Made by a program: the position numbers and the translations under genes. A stretch of 64,000 nt of DNA from Budvicia diplopodorum (GTDB lineage Bacteria > Pseudomonadota > Gammaproteobacteria > Enterobacterales > Enterobacteriaceae): positions 62,001 to 126,000 of the forward strand of contig NZ_WOYF01000007.1 of the NCBI RefSeq assembly GCF_009800925.1. Direction: 5' to 3'. Shown here one piece after another: positions 38,468-48,887 of the stretch. The notes beneath the pieces were generated by a model. That model searched no databases and was not told where the DNA came from. It saw only the letters and a list, made by a program, of their open reading frames with translations. The first letter of the stretch is position 1. The number at the start of each line of letters is the position of its first letter.

Positions 38468-38506
38468 TTGCATAAAAGTGAAACCTACTTACTCACTTTT
38501 TTGCAA
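38468..38506 (+). terminator. Terminator-like hairpin in the sucA leader
   Basis: TTGCATAAAAGTGA and TCACTTTTTTGCAA form a 14-bp stem with a single mismatch and an 11-nt loop; the stem contains six T residues in its 3' arm. It lies about 100 bp before sucA. It could terminate or attenuate a long leader transcript. A further 11-bp inverted repeat (TTGAACATAAC) lies at 38373-38412. Confidence 0.45.
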
Positions 38507-38607
38507 TAAATTAAATATAGGCTTGTTGGCTTTTAGTAACGACGTGTTAGAGAGTGTGGTAGCGAGTATCACAACACATACTGAAGCGTGAAGCTTAAGA
38601 GGTCATA

Positions 38608-41418
38608 ATGCAGAACGGCGCAATAAAGACTTGGTTAGACTCATCTTATCTTGCTGGTGCGAATCAATCTTATATAGAACAGCTGTATGAAGATTTTCTG
38701 ACAGATCCGAATTCTATTGACGACAGTTGGAGAGCCATTTTCGATAAATTGCCAACCGACGCCCTGAGCCCGGACCAATTCCACTCAACCACCCGTGATT
38801 ATTTCCGCCGATTAGCCAAAGATTCTAAACGTTATTCTTCCAGCGTCAGCGATCCAGAAAATGACGCTAAACAGGTTAAAGTCTTACAGCTGATTAACGC
38901 ATTTCGTTTCCGTGGCCATCAGAATGCCAACCTTGACCCGATCAAACTTCGCTATAAAGAGCCCGTGCTTGAGCTCGATCCTGCCTTTCATCATTTAACT
39001 GAAGAAGACATGCAGGAAACCTTTAACGTTGGCTCGTTTGCCATCGGTAAAGAAACCATGAAGCTCAGTGAAATTTATCAGGCGCTAAAGCAGACTTACT
39101 GCGATTCTATCGGTGCAGAATATATGCACATTACCAATACCGAAGAGAAACGCTGGATTCAACAGCGTCTTGAATCGGTGGTGGGGCGCGGTAGCTTTAG
39201 CCATGAAGAAAAGAAACGATTTTTACAAGAGCTAACCGCGGCAGAAGGGCTAGAGCGTTATCTCGGTGCTAAATATCCGGGTGCAAAACGTTTCTCTTTG
39301 GAAGGCGGAGATGCACTCATTCCTATGCTAAAAGAGATGGTTCGCCATGCGGCACATAACGATGGTCGCGAAGTCGTTTTGGGTATGGCCCACCGCGGCC
39401 GTCTTAACGTATTGATTAATTTATTGGGTAAACGCCCGGGCGATCTGTTCGACGAATTTGCCGGTATCCATAAAGAGCACCTTGGCACCGGTGACGTGAA
39501 ATACCATCAGGGCTTTTCCTCTGATTTTGAAACCGAAGGCAAACTGGTTCATTTAACGCTGGCATTTAACCCATCCCACTTAGAAATTGTGAGCCCGGTG
39601 GTTATCGGATCGGTGCGCGCCCGTCGTGACAGAATTGATGCAACCGGCAGTAGCAACCAAGTGCTACCGATTACTATCCACGGTGATGCAGCAGTTATCG
39701 GTCAGGGAATTGTACAAGAGACGCTGAATATGTCTCAGGTTCGCGCTTATGAAGTGGGCGGAACGGTACGCATCGTGATTAACAACCAGATCGGCTTCAC
39801 CACATCCTTCCCTCAGGACGTCCGTTCAACGGAATACTGCACTGATATCGCGAAAATGATTCAGGCACCGATTTTCCATGTGAATGCTGACGACCCGGAA
39901 GCCGTGGCTTTTGTAACCCGACTGTCCCTTGATTACCGTAATACCTTTAAGCGCGACGTCATGATTGATTTGGTCTGCTATCGCCGCCATGGCCATAACG
40001 AAGCCGATGAGCCAAGCGCAACGCAGCCAATGATGTACCAGAAGATCAGGAAGCAGCCAACGCCGCGCAAAGTTTATGCGGATAAGCTGATCGAAACCAA
40101 CGTGGTCTCAGCGGAAGAAGTGACCGAAATGGTTAACCTTTATCGCGATGCATTAGATAACGGCGACTGCGTGGTTGAAGAGTGGCGCCCAATTAGCGGT
40201 CACTCAAAGTCATGGGCGCCTTACCTGAATCACGAATGGGATGAAGCCTACCCCAATGCGGTTGACATGAAACGGTTACAGGATCTGGCGAAGCGCATTA
40301 GCCAAGTGCCTGACAACGTTGAACTGCATCCCCGCGTGGTGAAAATTTATGAAGATCGGGCCCTGATGGCCGATGGTCAAAAGCCTTTTGACTGGGGTGC
40401 TGCAGAGAATCTAGCCTATGCCACGCTGGTCGATGAGAGCATTCCTGTGCGCATTTCTGGTGAAGACTCCGGTCGGGGAACCTTCTTCCACCGTCATGCG
40501 GTGGTCCATAATCAAAAAGACGGTTCTTACTATGTTCCGCTGGCTAACGTGCACAGCAGTCAGGGGAGTTTTCAGGTATGGGATTCCGTACTGTCTGAAG
40601 CCGGCGTTTTGGCTTTTGAATATGGCTACGCCACGGCAGAACCGCGTACTCTGACCATATGGGAAGCCCAGTTTGGTGATTTTGCCAACGGTGCTCAGGT
40701 GGTTATCGATCAGTTTATTAGCTCTGGCGAACAGAAATGGGGCCGGATGTGTGGACTGGTTATGCTGCTACCGCACGGTTATGAAGGGCAGGGGCCAGAG
40801 CACTCATCGGCGCGCTTAGAACGCTATTTACAGCTGTGTGCTGAGCAGAATATTCAGGTTTGCGTGCCTTCGACTCCGGCTCAGGTTTACCACATGCTTC
40901 GCCGTCAGGCGCTGCGCGGTATGCGTCGGCCGTTGATTGTGATGTCTCCGAAGTCACTGCTACGCCATCCGTTAGCTATCTCCTCTCTGGATGAGCTGGC
41001 AAACGGCGTGTTCCAGCCGGCTATCGGTGAAATTGATAGCCTGAATCCTGACGGAGTCAAACGCGTGGTGATGTGTTCCGGTAAAGTGTACTACGATCTG
41101 CTAGAACAGCGCCGCGCTAATGGGCAAAGCAATGTGGCTATCATTCGTATCGAACAGCTTTATCCGTTCCCGCATCAGGCGATGCAAAACGCATTATCCG
41201 ACTATGCTCATGTGAAAGATTTTGTCTGGTGCCAGGAAGAGCCTTTAAATCAAGGGGCTTGGTATTGTAGTCAGCATAATATTCGCGACGTTATCCCGGC
41301 GGGATCAACGCTTCGCTATGCTGGCCGCCCGGCTTCGGCTTCACCGGCCGTAGGCTACATGTCTGTACACCAAGAACAACAAAAGAATCTGGTTGAAGAC
41401 GCGCTTAACGTTAAATGA
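38608..41418 (+). CDS. sucA: 2-oxoglutarate dehydrogenase E1 component
   Basis: The thiamine-diphosphate dehydrogenase of the 2-oxoglutarate complex. The 936-residue protein begins with the short E2-binding segment (WLDSSYLAGANQSYIEQLYE). Substrate and cofactor motifs include GMAHRGRLNVL, the ThDP signature from GDAAVIGQG to NNQIGFTT, and HGYEGQGPEHSSARLER in the C-terminal half. sucB follows after 14 bp. The start is ATG 38608 with AAGAGG before it. Confidence 0.99.
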   Translation: MQNGAIKTWLDSSYLAGANQSYIEQLYEDFLTDPNSIDDSWRAIFDKLPTDALSPDQFHSTTRDYFRRLAKDSKRYSSSVSDPENDAKQVKVLQLINAFRFRGHQNANLDPIKLRYKEPVLELDPAFHHLTEEDMQETFNVGSFAIGKETMKLSEIYQALKQTYCDSIGAEYMHITNTEEKRWIQQRLESVVGRGSFSHEEKKRFLQELTAAEGLERYLGAKYPGAKRFSLEGGDALIPMLKEMVRHAAHNDGREVVLGMAHRGRLNVLINLLGKRPGDLFDEFAGIHKEHLGTGDVKYHQGFSSDFETEGKLVHLTLAFNPSHLEIVSPVVIGSVRARRDRIDATGSSNQVLPITIHGDAAVIGQGIVQETLNMSQVRAYEVGGTVRIVINNQIGFTTSFPQDVRSTEYCTDIAKMIQAPIFHVNADDPEAVAFVTRLSLDYRNTFKRDVMIDLVCYRRHGHNEADEPSATQPMMYQKIRKQPTPRKVYADKLIETNVVSAEEVTEMVNLYRDALDNGDCVVEEWRPISGHSKSWAPYLNHEWDEAYPNAVDMKRLQDLAKRISQVPDNVELHPRVVKIYEDRALMADGQKPFDWGAAENLAYATLVDESIPVRISGEDSGRGTFFHRHAVVHNQKDGSYYVPLANVHSSQGSFQVWDSVLSEAGVLAFEYGYATAEPRTLTIWEAQFGDFANGAQVVIDQFISSGEQKWGRMCGLVMLLPHGYEGQGPEHSSARLERYLQLCAEQNIQVCVPSTPAQVYHMLRRQALRGMRRPLIVMSPKSLLRHPLAISSLDELANGVFQPAIGEIDSLNPDGVKRVVMCSGKVYYDLLEQRRANGQSNVAIIRIEQLYPFPHQAMQNALSDYAHVKDFVWCQEEPLNQGAWYCSQHNIRDVIPAGSTLRYAGRPASASPAVGYMSVHQEQQKNLVEDALNVK

Positions 41419-41432
41419 ATTAAGGATAAATA

Positions 41433-42662
41433 ATGAGTAACATCGATATTCTCGTTCCCGACCTTCCTGAATCCGTCGCCGATGCAAGCGTTGCAACCTG
41501 GCACAAGAAACCGGGCGATAGCGTTCAGCGCGACGAAGTGTTAGTTGAAATTGAGACCGATAAAGTCGTTCTGGAAGTTCCCGCTCTGGAGTCCGGAATT
41601 TTAGACGCCATTTTGGAAGATGAAGGCGCTACCGTTACCTCCCGCCAGCTGTTGGGCCGACTGCGCCCGGCGGATGTCACGGGTAAGCAAATTACCGATA
41701 TGCCGCAAAACAGCGAGTCAGCGCCCGCTCAGCGCCAGACAGCCAGTCTGGAAGAGGGCTCGAATGACGCTCTCAGCCCGGCTGTGCGTCGCCTCATTGC
41801 CGAACACGGCTTAGACGTTAACTCGATTAAAGGCTCTGGCGTTGGTGGCCGTATCAGCCGTGAAGACGTTACCCAGCATTTGGCTCAACGGGAAACGGTT
41901 GCGCCAAAAGCTGCACCGGTCGCCGCTGAGGCTAAAAAGGCTGACAGCACGCCAATGGCGCACCGTAGTGAAAAACGCGTGCCAATGACCCGCTTACGTA
42001 AGCGTATTGCAGAGCGTCTGTTAGAAGCAAAAAACAATACCGCCATGTTGACTACGTTTAATGAAGTCAACATGCAACCAATAATGGACCTGCGTAAGCA
42101 ATACGGCGAGGCGTTTGAGAAACGCCACGGCGCACGCTTAGGCTTTATGTCTTTCTACCTGAAAGCGGTGGTTGAAGCGTTAAAACGCTTCCCAGAAATC
42201 AACGCTTCGCTCGATGGCGAAGACGTGGTGTATCACAACTATTTTGATATCAGCATTGCCGTATCGACTCCACGCGGTCTGGTCACGCCGGTACTGCGCG
42301 ACGTTGACTCTCTGAGCATGGCGGATATCGAGAAAAGCATTAAGGATCTCGCGGTCAAAGGTCGTGACGGTAAGTTGACCGTAGAAGACTTAACCGGCGG
42401 TAATTTCACCATTACTAACGGCGGCGTTTTCGGGTCATTAATGTCAACGCCGATTATCAACCCGCCTCAAAGCGCTATTTTGGGCATGCACGCGATTAAA
42501 GACCGCCCAATGGCGGTGGATGGTCAGGTTGTGATTCTGCCTATGATGTATCTGGCGCTGTCGTACGACCATCGTCTGATTGATGGCCGTGAGTCAGTGA
42601 GTTTTCTGGTGGCAGTAAAAGATCTGCTGGAAGATCCTACCCGTTTGTTATTAGACGTTTAG
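41433..42662 (+). CDS. sucB: Dihydrolipoyl succinyltransferase (E2)
   Basis: Core of the 2-oxoglutarate dehydrogenase complex. A 409-residue protein with one lipoyl domain (lipoylated Lys in [11 protein letters not shown], about residue 44), a peripheral-subunit-binding domain ([16 protein letters not shown]...GGRISREDV) and the catalytic acyltransferase domain with the HxxxDG motif [11 protein letters not shown]. Confidence 0.99.
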   Translation: MSNIDILVPDLPESVADASVATWHKKPGDSVQRDEVLVEIETDKVVLEVPALESGILDAILEDEGATVTSRQLLGRLRPADVTGKQITDMPQNSESAPAQRQTASLEEGSNDALSPAVRRLIAEHGLDVNSIKGSGVGGRISREDVTQHLAQRETVAPKAAPVAAEAKKADSTPMAHRSEKRVPMTRLRKRIAERLLEAKNNTAMLTTFNEVNMQPIMDLRKQYGEAFEKRHGARLGFMSFYLKAVVEALKRFPEINASLDGEDVVYHNYFDISIAVSTPRGLVTPVLRDVDSLSMADIEKSIKDLAVKGRDGKLTVEDLTGGNFTITNGGVFGSLMSTPIINPPQSAILGMHAIKDRPMAVDGQVVILPMMYLALSYDHRLIDGRESVSFLVAVKDLLEDPTRLLLDV

Positions 42663-42697
42663 CGTATTTACCGGTTTAAGCGTTAGTTGATGCACAG

Positions 42698-42726
42698 CAC
42701 ATAGCCGCCCGATTTTCGGCTATGTG
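42698..42726 (+). other. Hairpin in the sucB-sucC gap
   Basis: CACATAGCCG and CGGCTATGTG form a perfect 10-bp stem with a 9-nt loop, 36 bp after sucB. No T-run follows. It may stabilise or process the suc mRNA, since the 213-bp gap separates the dehydrogenase genes from sucCD. Confidence 0.5.
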
Positions 42727-42875
42727 TTGCCGTCAAGCCAAGGATGATGAGCACCAATGCGTATAACGCGAGCGTGCTTATCTTAGTGAGTGTGTTTTCG
42801 AGTTCAGGGGGCGCGTTATCTCCTGAGCGTAGAAAGGCGCAGTTCTTTAATCCCCACAATAATGGATAGAACATC

Positions 42876-44042
42876 ATGAACCTACATGAGTATCAGGCAA
42901 AACAGCTGTTTGCTCGGTATCGCTTACCGGTACCAACAGGCTATGCCTGTAACACAGCTCAAGAGACGGTCGAAGCCGCCGCAAAAATTGGCGCAGGCCC
43001 TTGGGTGGTTAAATGTCAGGTACATACCGGCGGGCGCGGTAAGTCCGGCGGTGTGAAATTGGCTAAAACAAAAGATGAAATCCGTGATTTTGCCCATCGT
43101 TGGTTAGGCCAGCGTCTTGCAACCTACCAGACTGACGCCGCCGGTTTACCGGTGAATCAAATTCTGGTGGAAAGTGCGACCGATATAGACCGTGAGCTTT
43201 ACCTTGGTGCCGTGGTCGATCGCAGCTCTCGTCGGGTGATTTTTATGGCCTCGACCGAAGGTGGGGTAGAAATTGAGAAAGTGGCAGAAGAGACGCCCGA
43301 GCTGATTCACAAGATGGAGCTTGACCCGTTAACGGGCCCAATGCCTTATCAGGGCCGGGAATTGGCGTTTAAACTGGGCCTGAGCGGTAAACAGATTAAT
43401 GAATTTACCAATATCTTTGTCGGGCTTGGCAAACTGTTCCTTGAATGCGATCTGTCTTTAGTCGAAATCAACCCGCTGGTGGTGACTAAATCCGGCGAGT
43501 TAATCTGCTTAGACGGCAAACTGGACGTCGATAACAATGCGCTGTATCGCCAGCCAGAACTGCGCGAAATGCGCGATCCGACTCAGGAAGATGCGCGTGA
43601 ATCCCACGCGGCTGAATGGGAACTGAACTACGTTGCGTTAGACGGCAATATCGGTTGCATGGTTAACGGCGCCGGTCTGGCGATGGGCACCATGGATATC
43701 GTTAAGCTTCACGGCGGTGAACCGGCTAACTTTCTCGACGTTGGCGGCGGTGCCACCAAAGAACGCGTGACTGAAGCGTTTAAAATCATTCTTTCTGATG
43801 AAAAGGTTAAGGCCGTATTCGTTAATATCTTCGGTGGTATTGTGCGCTGTGACCTTATTGCTGACGGCATCATCGGTGCGGTGGGCGATGTCGGTATCAA
43901 CGTGCCTGTGGTGGTGCGTTTGGAAGGCAATAATGCCGAGCTTGGGGTGAAGAAACTGAGCGAAAGCGGGCTGAATATTATTGGTGCATCGAGCCTGACT
44001 GATGCCGCCCAACGAGTTGTTGCTGCTGCGGAGGCTAACTAA
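42876..44042 (+). CDS. sucC: Succinyl-CoA synthetase beta subunit
   Basis: Makes ATP from succinyl-CoA. The 388-residue protein has an N-terminal ATP-grasp domain (starting [15 protein letters not shown], with the [13 protein letters not shown] loop) and a C-terminal domain with [17 protein letters not shown]. It overlaps sucD by one base (TAATG), so the two are translationally coupled. Confidence 0.99.
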   Translation: MNLHEYQAKQLFARYRLPVPTGYACNTAQETVEAAAKIGAGPWVVKCQVHTGGRGKSGGVKLAKTKDEIRDFAHRWLGQRLATYQTDAAGLPVNQILVESATDIDRELYLGAVVDRSSRRVIFMASTEGGVEIEKVAEETPELIHKMELDPLTGPMPYQGRELAFKLGLSGKQINEFTNIFVGLGKLFLECDLSLVEINPLVVTKSGELICLDGKLDVDNNALYRQPELREMRDPTQEDARESHAAEWELNYVALDGNIGCMVNGAGLAMGTMDIVKLHGGEPANFLDVGGGATKERVTEAFKIILSDEKVKAVFVNIFGGIVRCDLIADGIIGAVGDVGINVPVVVRLEGNNAELGVKKLSESGLNIIGASSLTDAAQRVVAAAEAN

Positions 44043-44953
44043 TGTCGATACTGATTGATAAAGACACCAAAGTAATTTGTCAGGGGTTCACCGGGAGTCA
44101 GGGCACTTTTCACTCCCAGCAGGCGCTTGATTACGGGACTAAACTTGTCGGTGGGGTAACGCCGGGCAAGGGCGGAACGGAACATCTGGGCTTACCGGTG
44201 TTTAATACGGTGCGCGAAGCCGTTATTGCTACGGGGGCTACCGCCTCGGTTATTTACGTTCCGGCTCAGTTTTGCAAAGACTCCATCCTTGAAGCCGCCG
44301 ATGCCGGAATAAAGCTAATTATTTGTATTACCGAAGGTATTCCAACGCTGGACATGCTGACGGTTAAAGTGAAAATCGATCGGCTAGGCGTTCGTATGAT
44401 TGGGCCAAACTGCCCGGGCGTGATTACCCCGGGAGCCTGTAAGATTGGCATCATGCCGGGCCATATTCATAAGCCGGGTAACGTTGGCATTGTTTCCCGA
44501 TCGGGTACATTGACGTATGAAGCGGTAAAGCAGACAACGGATGCCGGATTTGGTCAGTCTACCTGTGTGGGCATTGGCGGCGATCCTATTCCGGGAGCTA
44601 GCTTTATTGATATTCTGAAGCTGTTCGAACAAGATCCGCAAACCGAAGCCATTGTGATGATTGGTGAAATTGGCGGGGCCGCTGAAGAAGAGGCGGCTCA
44701 CTACATTAAGCATCATGTGACCAAGCCGGTTGTGGGCTACATTGCTGGCGTAACCGCACCAAAGGGCAAGCGTATGGGCCATGCCGGTGCGATTATCTCC
44801 GGCGGTAAAGGCACCGCCGATGAGAAGTTCGCTGCGCTGGAAGCCGCCGGTGTCTATACGGTCCGCAGTTTGGCGGATATCGGTGATGCAGTAAAAAAAG
44901 CCTTAGGCAGTAAACCCCACGCTGCCAAAACGCTGTCTGCTGAAGTGAATTAG
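44042..44953 (+). CDS. sucD: Succinyl-CoA synthetase alpha subunit
   Basis: Carries the phosphorylated histidine in [10 protein letters not shown] and the CoA-binding Rossmann part with [11 protein letters not shown]. At 303 residues it is about 14 longer than E. coli SucD; the extra tail ([14 protein letters not shown]) is polar and has no known role. An intrinsic terminator follows. Confidence 0.98.
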   Translation: MSILIDKDTKVICQGFTGSQGTFHSQQALDYGTKLVGGVTPGKGGTEHLGLPVFNTVREAVIATGATASVIYVPAQFCKDSILEAADAGIKLIICITEGIPTLDMLTVKVKIDRLGVRMIGPNCPGVITPGACKIGIMPGHIHKPGNVGIVSRSGTLTYEAVKQTTDAGFGQSTCVGIGGDPIPGASFIDILKLFEQDPQTEAIVMIGEIGGAAEEEAAHYIKHHVTKPVVGYIAGVTAPKGKRMGHAGAIISGGKGTADEKFAALEAAGVYTVRSLADIGDAVKKALGSKPHAAKTLSAEVN

Positions 44954-44984
44954 TCTGAATGTAACATTGATATCAAATTGATGT

Positions 44985-45010
44985 AAAAAGCCGCGAAAGC
45001 GGCTTTTTTT
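44985..45010 (+). terminator. Rho-independent terminator of sucABCD
   Basis: GCCGC-GAAA-GCGGC with A5 before and T7 after. It lies 32 bp after the sucD stop codon. Confidence 0.95.
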
Positions 45011-45596
45011 ATGCTTAAAAAAACCAGAATGGGAAAGGGGATATCGGCGTTGTTTATTGATTTAATCGCGGTGGCTAGTTTTCACAACCGGAATTAAATA
45101 TTGCGCATATGATAACAAAAAGTAAATTATGTTATATATCGGCGGGCAGTAACTATACATTTCAGTAGATATTGTGAAAATGGCAGTTAAACATAATTGA
45201 AAAATTGTGAATTTATGGTGTAATTAGCTAAACGTGTTCTAGATCATTTTATTGATATATTCATTACACATTGATTTTGATTTGAGTTCACATTTCTGGA
45301 TTTTATTGTTAAATACCTATTTATTGTAAGGGATTGGAGGCGTAATATTCGAATTGTTATAGAGACGTTTGATGTAATGGCTTCGTTTGTTGCCAACAGT
45401 GTTACCGACAGATGGCCGAGTTCGTAATTCAAAATACGTCACTACCATTAGAAGAGTGGTTTTACAAATTTCGTTTGTTGTTTAATTTGTTAAATTTTAG
45501 GCATTCACCTTTGGTGAGTATAGTGCAAGGTTTTGGGCATGCCAAATGTAGGGTTATTGCCATCCCAAGCCTTCCTGCGATAAGCAAGGAGTCAAG
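45011..45596. other. Long AT-rich region upstream of cydA
   Basis: No gene is seen in 586 bp. The region is very AT-rich and contains TTGTTAAAT and TATTGTAA words that would suit ArcA binding, as known for cyd in E. coli. I see no full FNR site and no confident promoter. The last 60 bp form a leader with a CCTT/AAGG pairing that could mask the cydA ribosome binding site. Confidence 0.4.
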
Positions 45597-47168
45597 ATGT
45601 TTGATGTCGTCGAACTATCACGATTACAGTTTGCCTTGACGGCAATGTATCACTTTCTGTTTGTCCCGCTAACGCTGGGTATGGCGTTTTTGCTGGCAAT
45701 CATGGAATCGGTATATGTGCTGACGGGTAAGCATATTTATAAAGATATGACTAAGTTCTGGGGTAAGTTATTCGGTATTAACTTTGCTCTGGGTGTGGCT
45801 ACCGGCTTAACCATGGAGTTCCAGTTTGGTACAAACTGGTCCTACTACTCCCATTATGTTGGCGATATATTCGGCGCGCCGCTGGCTATCGAAGGCCTGA
45901 TGGCGTTCTTCTTAGAATCAACGTTAGTGGGTTTGTTCTTCTTTGGCTGGGATCGCCTAAGCAAAGTTCAGCACTTAGCCGTAACGTGGTTTGTTGCTCT
46001 GGGTTCTAACCTTTCTGCACTGTGGATTCTGGTTGCTAATGGTTGGATGCAAAATCCAGTTGCTTCAGAATTTAACTTTGAAACCATGCGTATGGAAATG
46101 GTCAGCTTTTCCGAACTCGTTCTAAACCCGGTTGCGCAGGTTAAATTCGTTCATACCGTTTCTGCGGGTTATGTCACCGGCGCCATGTTCGTTTTAGGTA
46201 TCAGCTCATTCTACTTGCTGAAAAAACGCGATATTGGTTTTGCTAAACGCTCATTTGCTATCGCAGCCTGTTTCGGCCTTGCCTCTGTACTTTCCGTTAT
46301 GCTGTTAGGCGACGAATCTGGTCATGAATTAGGCAACGTACAGCGGGTTAAATTAGCCGCTATTGAAGCTGAATGGGATACCCAAAAAGCGCCTGCCTCA
46401 TTTAACATTGTTAGTATTCCTAATCAGGATAAAATGGAAAATAACTTTGCCATTGAAATACCTTACATGCTTGGAATCATTGCTACCCGTTCTCTGGATA
46501 CGCAAATTACCGGTATTAAAGATTTAGTGGTTGAGAATGAACAGCGCGTGCGTAACGGTATTACCGCTTATCAAATGTTAGAAAAACTGCGCTCAGGCGA
46601 TAAAGATCCGGCAGTTCGCCATACGTTTGATGAGACCAAAAAAGACCTCGGCTTTGGTATTCTGCTACACACGCAGGCTAAAGATATCAATAACGCCACC
46701 GATCAAGAAATTAAAGCGGCGGCTCTGAGTACTATTCCAGAGGTTGCTCCGCTTTATTATTCATTCCGTTTGATGGTTGGGTGTGGTGTGTTAATGCTAC
46801 TCATCATTGGTTTGGCCGTTTGGAACGTTGCCCGCAACCAGATTGGTGAAAGATCCTGGTTGCTGCGTATGGCTCTGTTCGGCATTCCGTTACCTTGGAT
46901 TGCCGTTGAAGCCGGTTGGTTTATCGCCGAGTATGGCCGTCAACCATGGGCCATTGCCGATACGTTACCGGTGGCTGCGGCAACGTCTTCGCTGACCGTG
47001 GGCGACTTATGGTTCTCGATCGCTCTGATCTGTGGGCTGTATACAATGTTCCTCATTATTGAAATGTTCTTAATGTTTAAATATGCGCGTTTGGGGCCAA
47101 GCGCTCTGAAAACCGGCCGTTATCATTATGAACAAAACAGTGCTTCGATAGCGCAAGAAACACGGTAA
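45597..47168 (+). CDS. cydA: Cytochrome bd-I quinol oxidase subunit I
   Basis: The haem-bearing subunit of the high-affinity oxidase in the inner membrane. A 523-residue protein; the haem ligand His19 region is [15 protein letters not shown], and the conserved end segment is [16 protein letters not shown] long periplasmic Q-loop (about 250-380) puts it in the long-loop class, as in E. coli. GGAG precedes ATG 45597. Confidence 0.98.
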   Translation: MFDVVELSRLQFALTAMYHFLFVPLTLGMAFLLAIMESVYVLTGKHIYKDMTKFWGKLFGINFALGVATGLTMEFQFGTNWSYYSHYVGDIFGAPLAIEGLMAFFLESTLVGLFFFGWDRLSKVQHLAVTWFVALGSNLSALWILVANGWMQNPVASEFNFETMRMEMVSFSELVLNPVAQVKFVHTVSAGYVTGAMFVLGISSFYLLKKRDIGFAKRSFAIAACFGLASVLSVMLLGDESGHELGNVQRVKLAAIEAEWDTQKAPASFNIVSIPNQDKMENNFAIEIPYMLGIIATRSLDTQITGIKDLVVENEQRVRNGITAYQMLEKLRSGDKDPAVRHTFDETKKDLGFGILLHTQAKDINNATDQEIKAAALSTIPEVAPLYYSFRLMVGCGVLMLLIIGLAVWNVARNQIGERSWLLRMALFGIPLPWIAVEAGWFIAEYGRQPWAIADTLPVAAATSSLTVGDLWFSIALICGLYTMFLIIEMFLMFKYARLGPSALKTGRYHYEQNSASIAQETR

Positions 47169-47182
47169 ACAGGAGTCCAGAC

Positions 47183-48322
47183 ATGTTAGATTACGATACA
47201 TTACGATTTATCTGGTGGCTGTTGGTTGGCGTGTTACTGGTTGGTTTCGCCATAACCGATGGTTTTGATATGGGCGTTGGTATTCTGGTGCCTATTATCG
47301 GTAAGACCAATACTGAACGTCGTATTATGATCAACAGTATTGCCCCTCATTGGGACGGCAACCAAGTATGGTTAATCACCGCCGGTGGCGCTTTATTTGC
47401 CGCTTGGCCAATGGTTTATGCTACGGCATTCTCCGGCTTCTATGTTGCGATGATTCTGGTCCTCTGCGCTTTATTCTTCCGCCCGCTAGGCTTTGACTAT
47501 CGCGGTAAGATTGACGGCCAGCGCTGGCGCAACTGGTGGGATGCAGGCATCTTCTTTGGTAGCTTTGTACCCGCATTAGTTTTTGGCGTGGCTTTCGGCA
47601 ACCTGTTACAGGGCGTACCTTTCAGCGTTGATAACCTGATGCGTGTCACCTACAGCGGCAATTTCTTCCAGCTGCTAAACCCGTTTGCTCTTATCGCAGG
47701 CGTTGTTAGCCTGATGATGCTAGTGACTCAGGGTGCCGCGTGGCTGCAAATGAAAACCACCGCTGAACTGCGTTTACGCGCTCGCGCTGCAACGCAAATC
47801 GGGGCATTGGTGGTGATGTTAGCCTTTGCGGGAGCGGGCGTTTGGGTTGTGTACTATATGGACGGTTACATTATTACGTCCGTGTTAGACCACACTGCAC
47901 CATCAAGCCCACTGACAAAAGAAGTGGCTCATCAGGCTGGCGCATGGTTGGTTAACTACAACAGCTATCCTATTTTGTGGGCCGTTCCTGCCTTAGGCGT
48001 AGCTTTACCTTTATTAACCATTATCTGCTCACTCTGTAATAAAGGCGGCTGGTCATTCCTGTTTTCCTCACTGACTATCGCGTGCGTTATTTTCACTGCG
48101 GGTATTACCATGTTCCCATTCGTTATGCCGTCAAGCATCATGCCTGATGTGAGCCTGACAATGTGGGACGCAACGGCTACTCATCTCACGTTGAAAATCA
48201 TGACTTTTGTTGCGTTGATATTTGTTCCTATCGTGCTGCTTTATACGATTTGGAGCTACGTCAAAATGTTTGGTCGTCTTGATAAGAAACACATTGAAGA
48301 CAACCACGCTGCGCTGTATTGA
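47183..48322 (+). CDS. cydB: Cytochrome bd-I quinol oxidase subunit II
   Basis: A 379-residue membrane subunit with eight or nine hydrophobic segments. It begins MLDYDTLRFIWWLLVGVLL, followed by GFAITDGFDMGVG, the typical CydB start. It lies 14 bp after cydA and before cydX. Confidence 0.98.
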   Translation: MLDYDTLRFIWWLLVGVLLVGFAITDGFDMGVGILVPIIGKTNTERRIMINSIAPHWDGNQVWLITAGGALFAAWPMVYATAFSGFYVAMILVLCALFFRPLGFDYRGKIDGQRWRNWWDAGIFFGSFVPALVFGVAFGNLLQGVPFSVDNLMRVTYSGNFFQLLNPFALIAGVVSLMMLVTQGAAWLQMKTTAELRLRARAATQIGALVVMLAFAGAGVWVVYYMDGYIITSVLDHTAPSSPLTKEVAHQAGAWLVNYNSYPILWAVPALGVALPLLTIICSLCNKGGWSFLFSSLTIACVIFTAGITMFPFVMPSSIMPDVSLTMWDATATHLTLKIMTFVALIFVPIVLLYTIWSYVKMFGRLDKKHIEDNHAALY

Positions 48323-48344
48323 TATCAACTTAAGGAGCTAAACA

Positions 48345-48443
48345 ATGTGGTATTTTGCTTGGAGTCTCGGAACGTTGCTTGCCTGTGCAGCCGGTATGAT
48401 CGGTGCCGTTTGGTATGAAACGAATAACGGGGATAAAGACTAA
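48345..48443 (+). CDS. cydX: Cytochrome bd-I small subunit CydX
   Basis: A 32-residue single-span protein, MWYFAWSLGTLLACAAGMIG followed by AVWYETNNGDKD. CydX proteins stabilise the oxidase haems. AAGGAG lies 9 nt before the ATG. The gene sits between cydB and ybgE, exactly as in E. coli. Confidence 0.95.
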   Translation: MWYFAWSLGTLLACAAGMIGAVWYETNNGDKD

Positions 48444-48448
48444 ATCTA

Positions 48449-48742
48449 ATGGGTACCGTGTTTAATAAACTGTACGCGGTTATGGATAAGGGCCCGTTTC
48501 GGGCCCTTTCTTTAATTTTGGCGTTTTCGATGGCGTTCTGTGTTTTTTGGCAGCCAGCCAGTTTTGCGGCTAAAACCAGTTCAATTGCCATCTGGCAAAG
48601 CCTGTTGATTATGTGGGCCGTCTGCACTGGCGTGATCCATGGCGTAGGGTTCAGACCCAATCAAATGCGTTGGAAAGTATTTTTTACGCCGCTTCCGGCA
48701 ATTGCGATCCTGATCGCAGGTTTAGCCTACTATTTATCATAA
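48449..48742 (+). CDS. ybgE: Cyd operon protein YbgE
   Basis: A 97-residue inner-membrane protein with three hydrophobic segments and the conserved MWAVCTGVIHGVGFRPNQ stretch. It starts 5 bp after cydX and belongs to the same operon. Its role is unknown. A strong terminator-like hairpin lies inside its early coding part (48488-48508). Confidence 0.93.
   Translation: MGTVFNKLYAVMDKGPFRALSLILAFSMAFCVFWQPASFAAKTSSIAIWQSLLIMWAVCTGVIHGVGFRPNQMRWKVFFTPLPAIAILIAGLAYYLS
48488..48515 (+). terminator. Terminator-like hairpin inside ybgE
   Basis: AAGGGCCCG-TTT-CGGGCCCTT is a perfect 9-bp GC-rich stem, followed by TCTTTAATTTT. It lies at codons 14-20 of ybgE and could end part of the cydABX transcripts before ybgE. 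Translating ribosomes may prevent it from folding. Confidence 0.45.
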
Positions 48743-48887
48743 GCTAATCGAAGACGAGCAAAAATAATGGTCAGTTATTCTAACTGAGAATTATTTTCGC
48801 CCGCATCCATTCTTCCCATTCCCAAGAGGTTTGCTCTTGCGTATAGTATCAGTCGGTTAGTTATTAGAATTTTAGACTGGATATATT

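Larger units (their letters stand above)
37976..38607. other. gltA-sucA control region, sdhCDAB absent
   Basis: A 632-bp divergent region with no gene in it. It contains a 15-bp palindrome (38141-38155), a CRP site (38203-38218) and two inverted repeats in the sucA leader (38373-38412 and 38468-38506). In E. coli the four succinate dehydrogenase genes occupy this place; I find no sdh-like reading frame or fragment here. Confidence 0.8.

Noticed and set aside
42683-42877. 64-codon minus-strand ORF in the sucB-sucC gap
   Set aside because: Overlaps the hairpin, has no start signal and no recognisable motif.
45412-45639. 75-codon ORF running into cydA
   Set aside because: Overlaps the start of cydA in another frame and has no family features; the cydA leader explains the region better.
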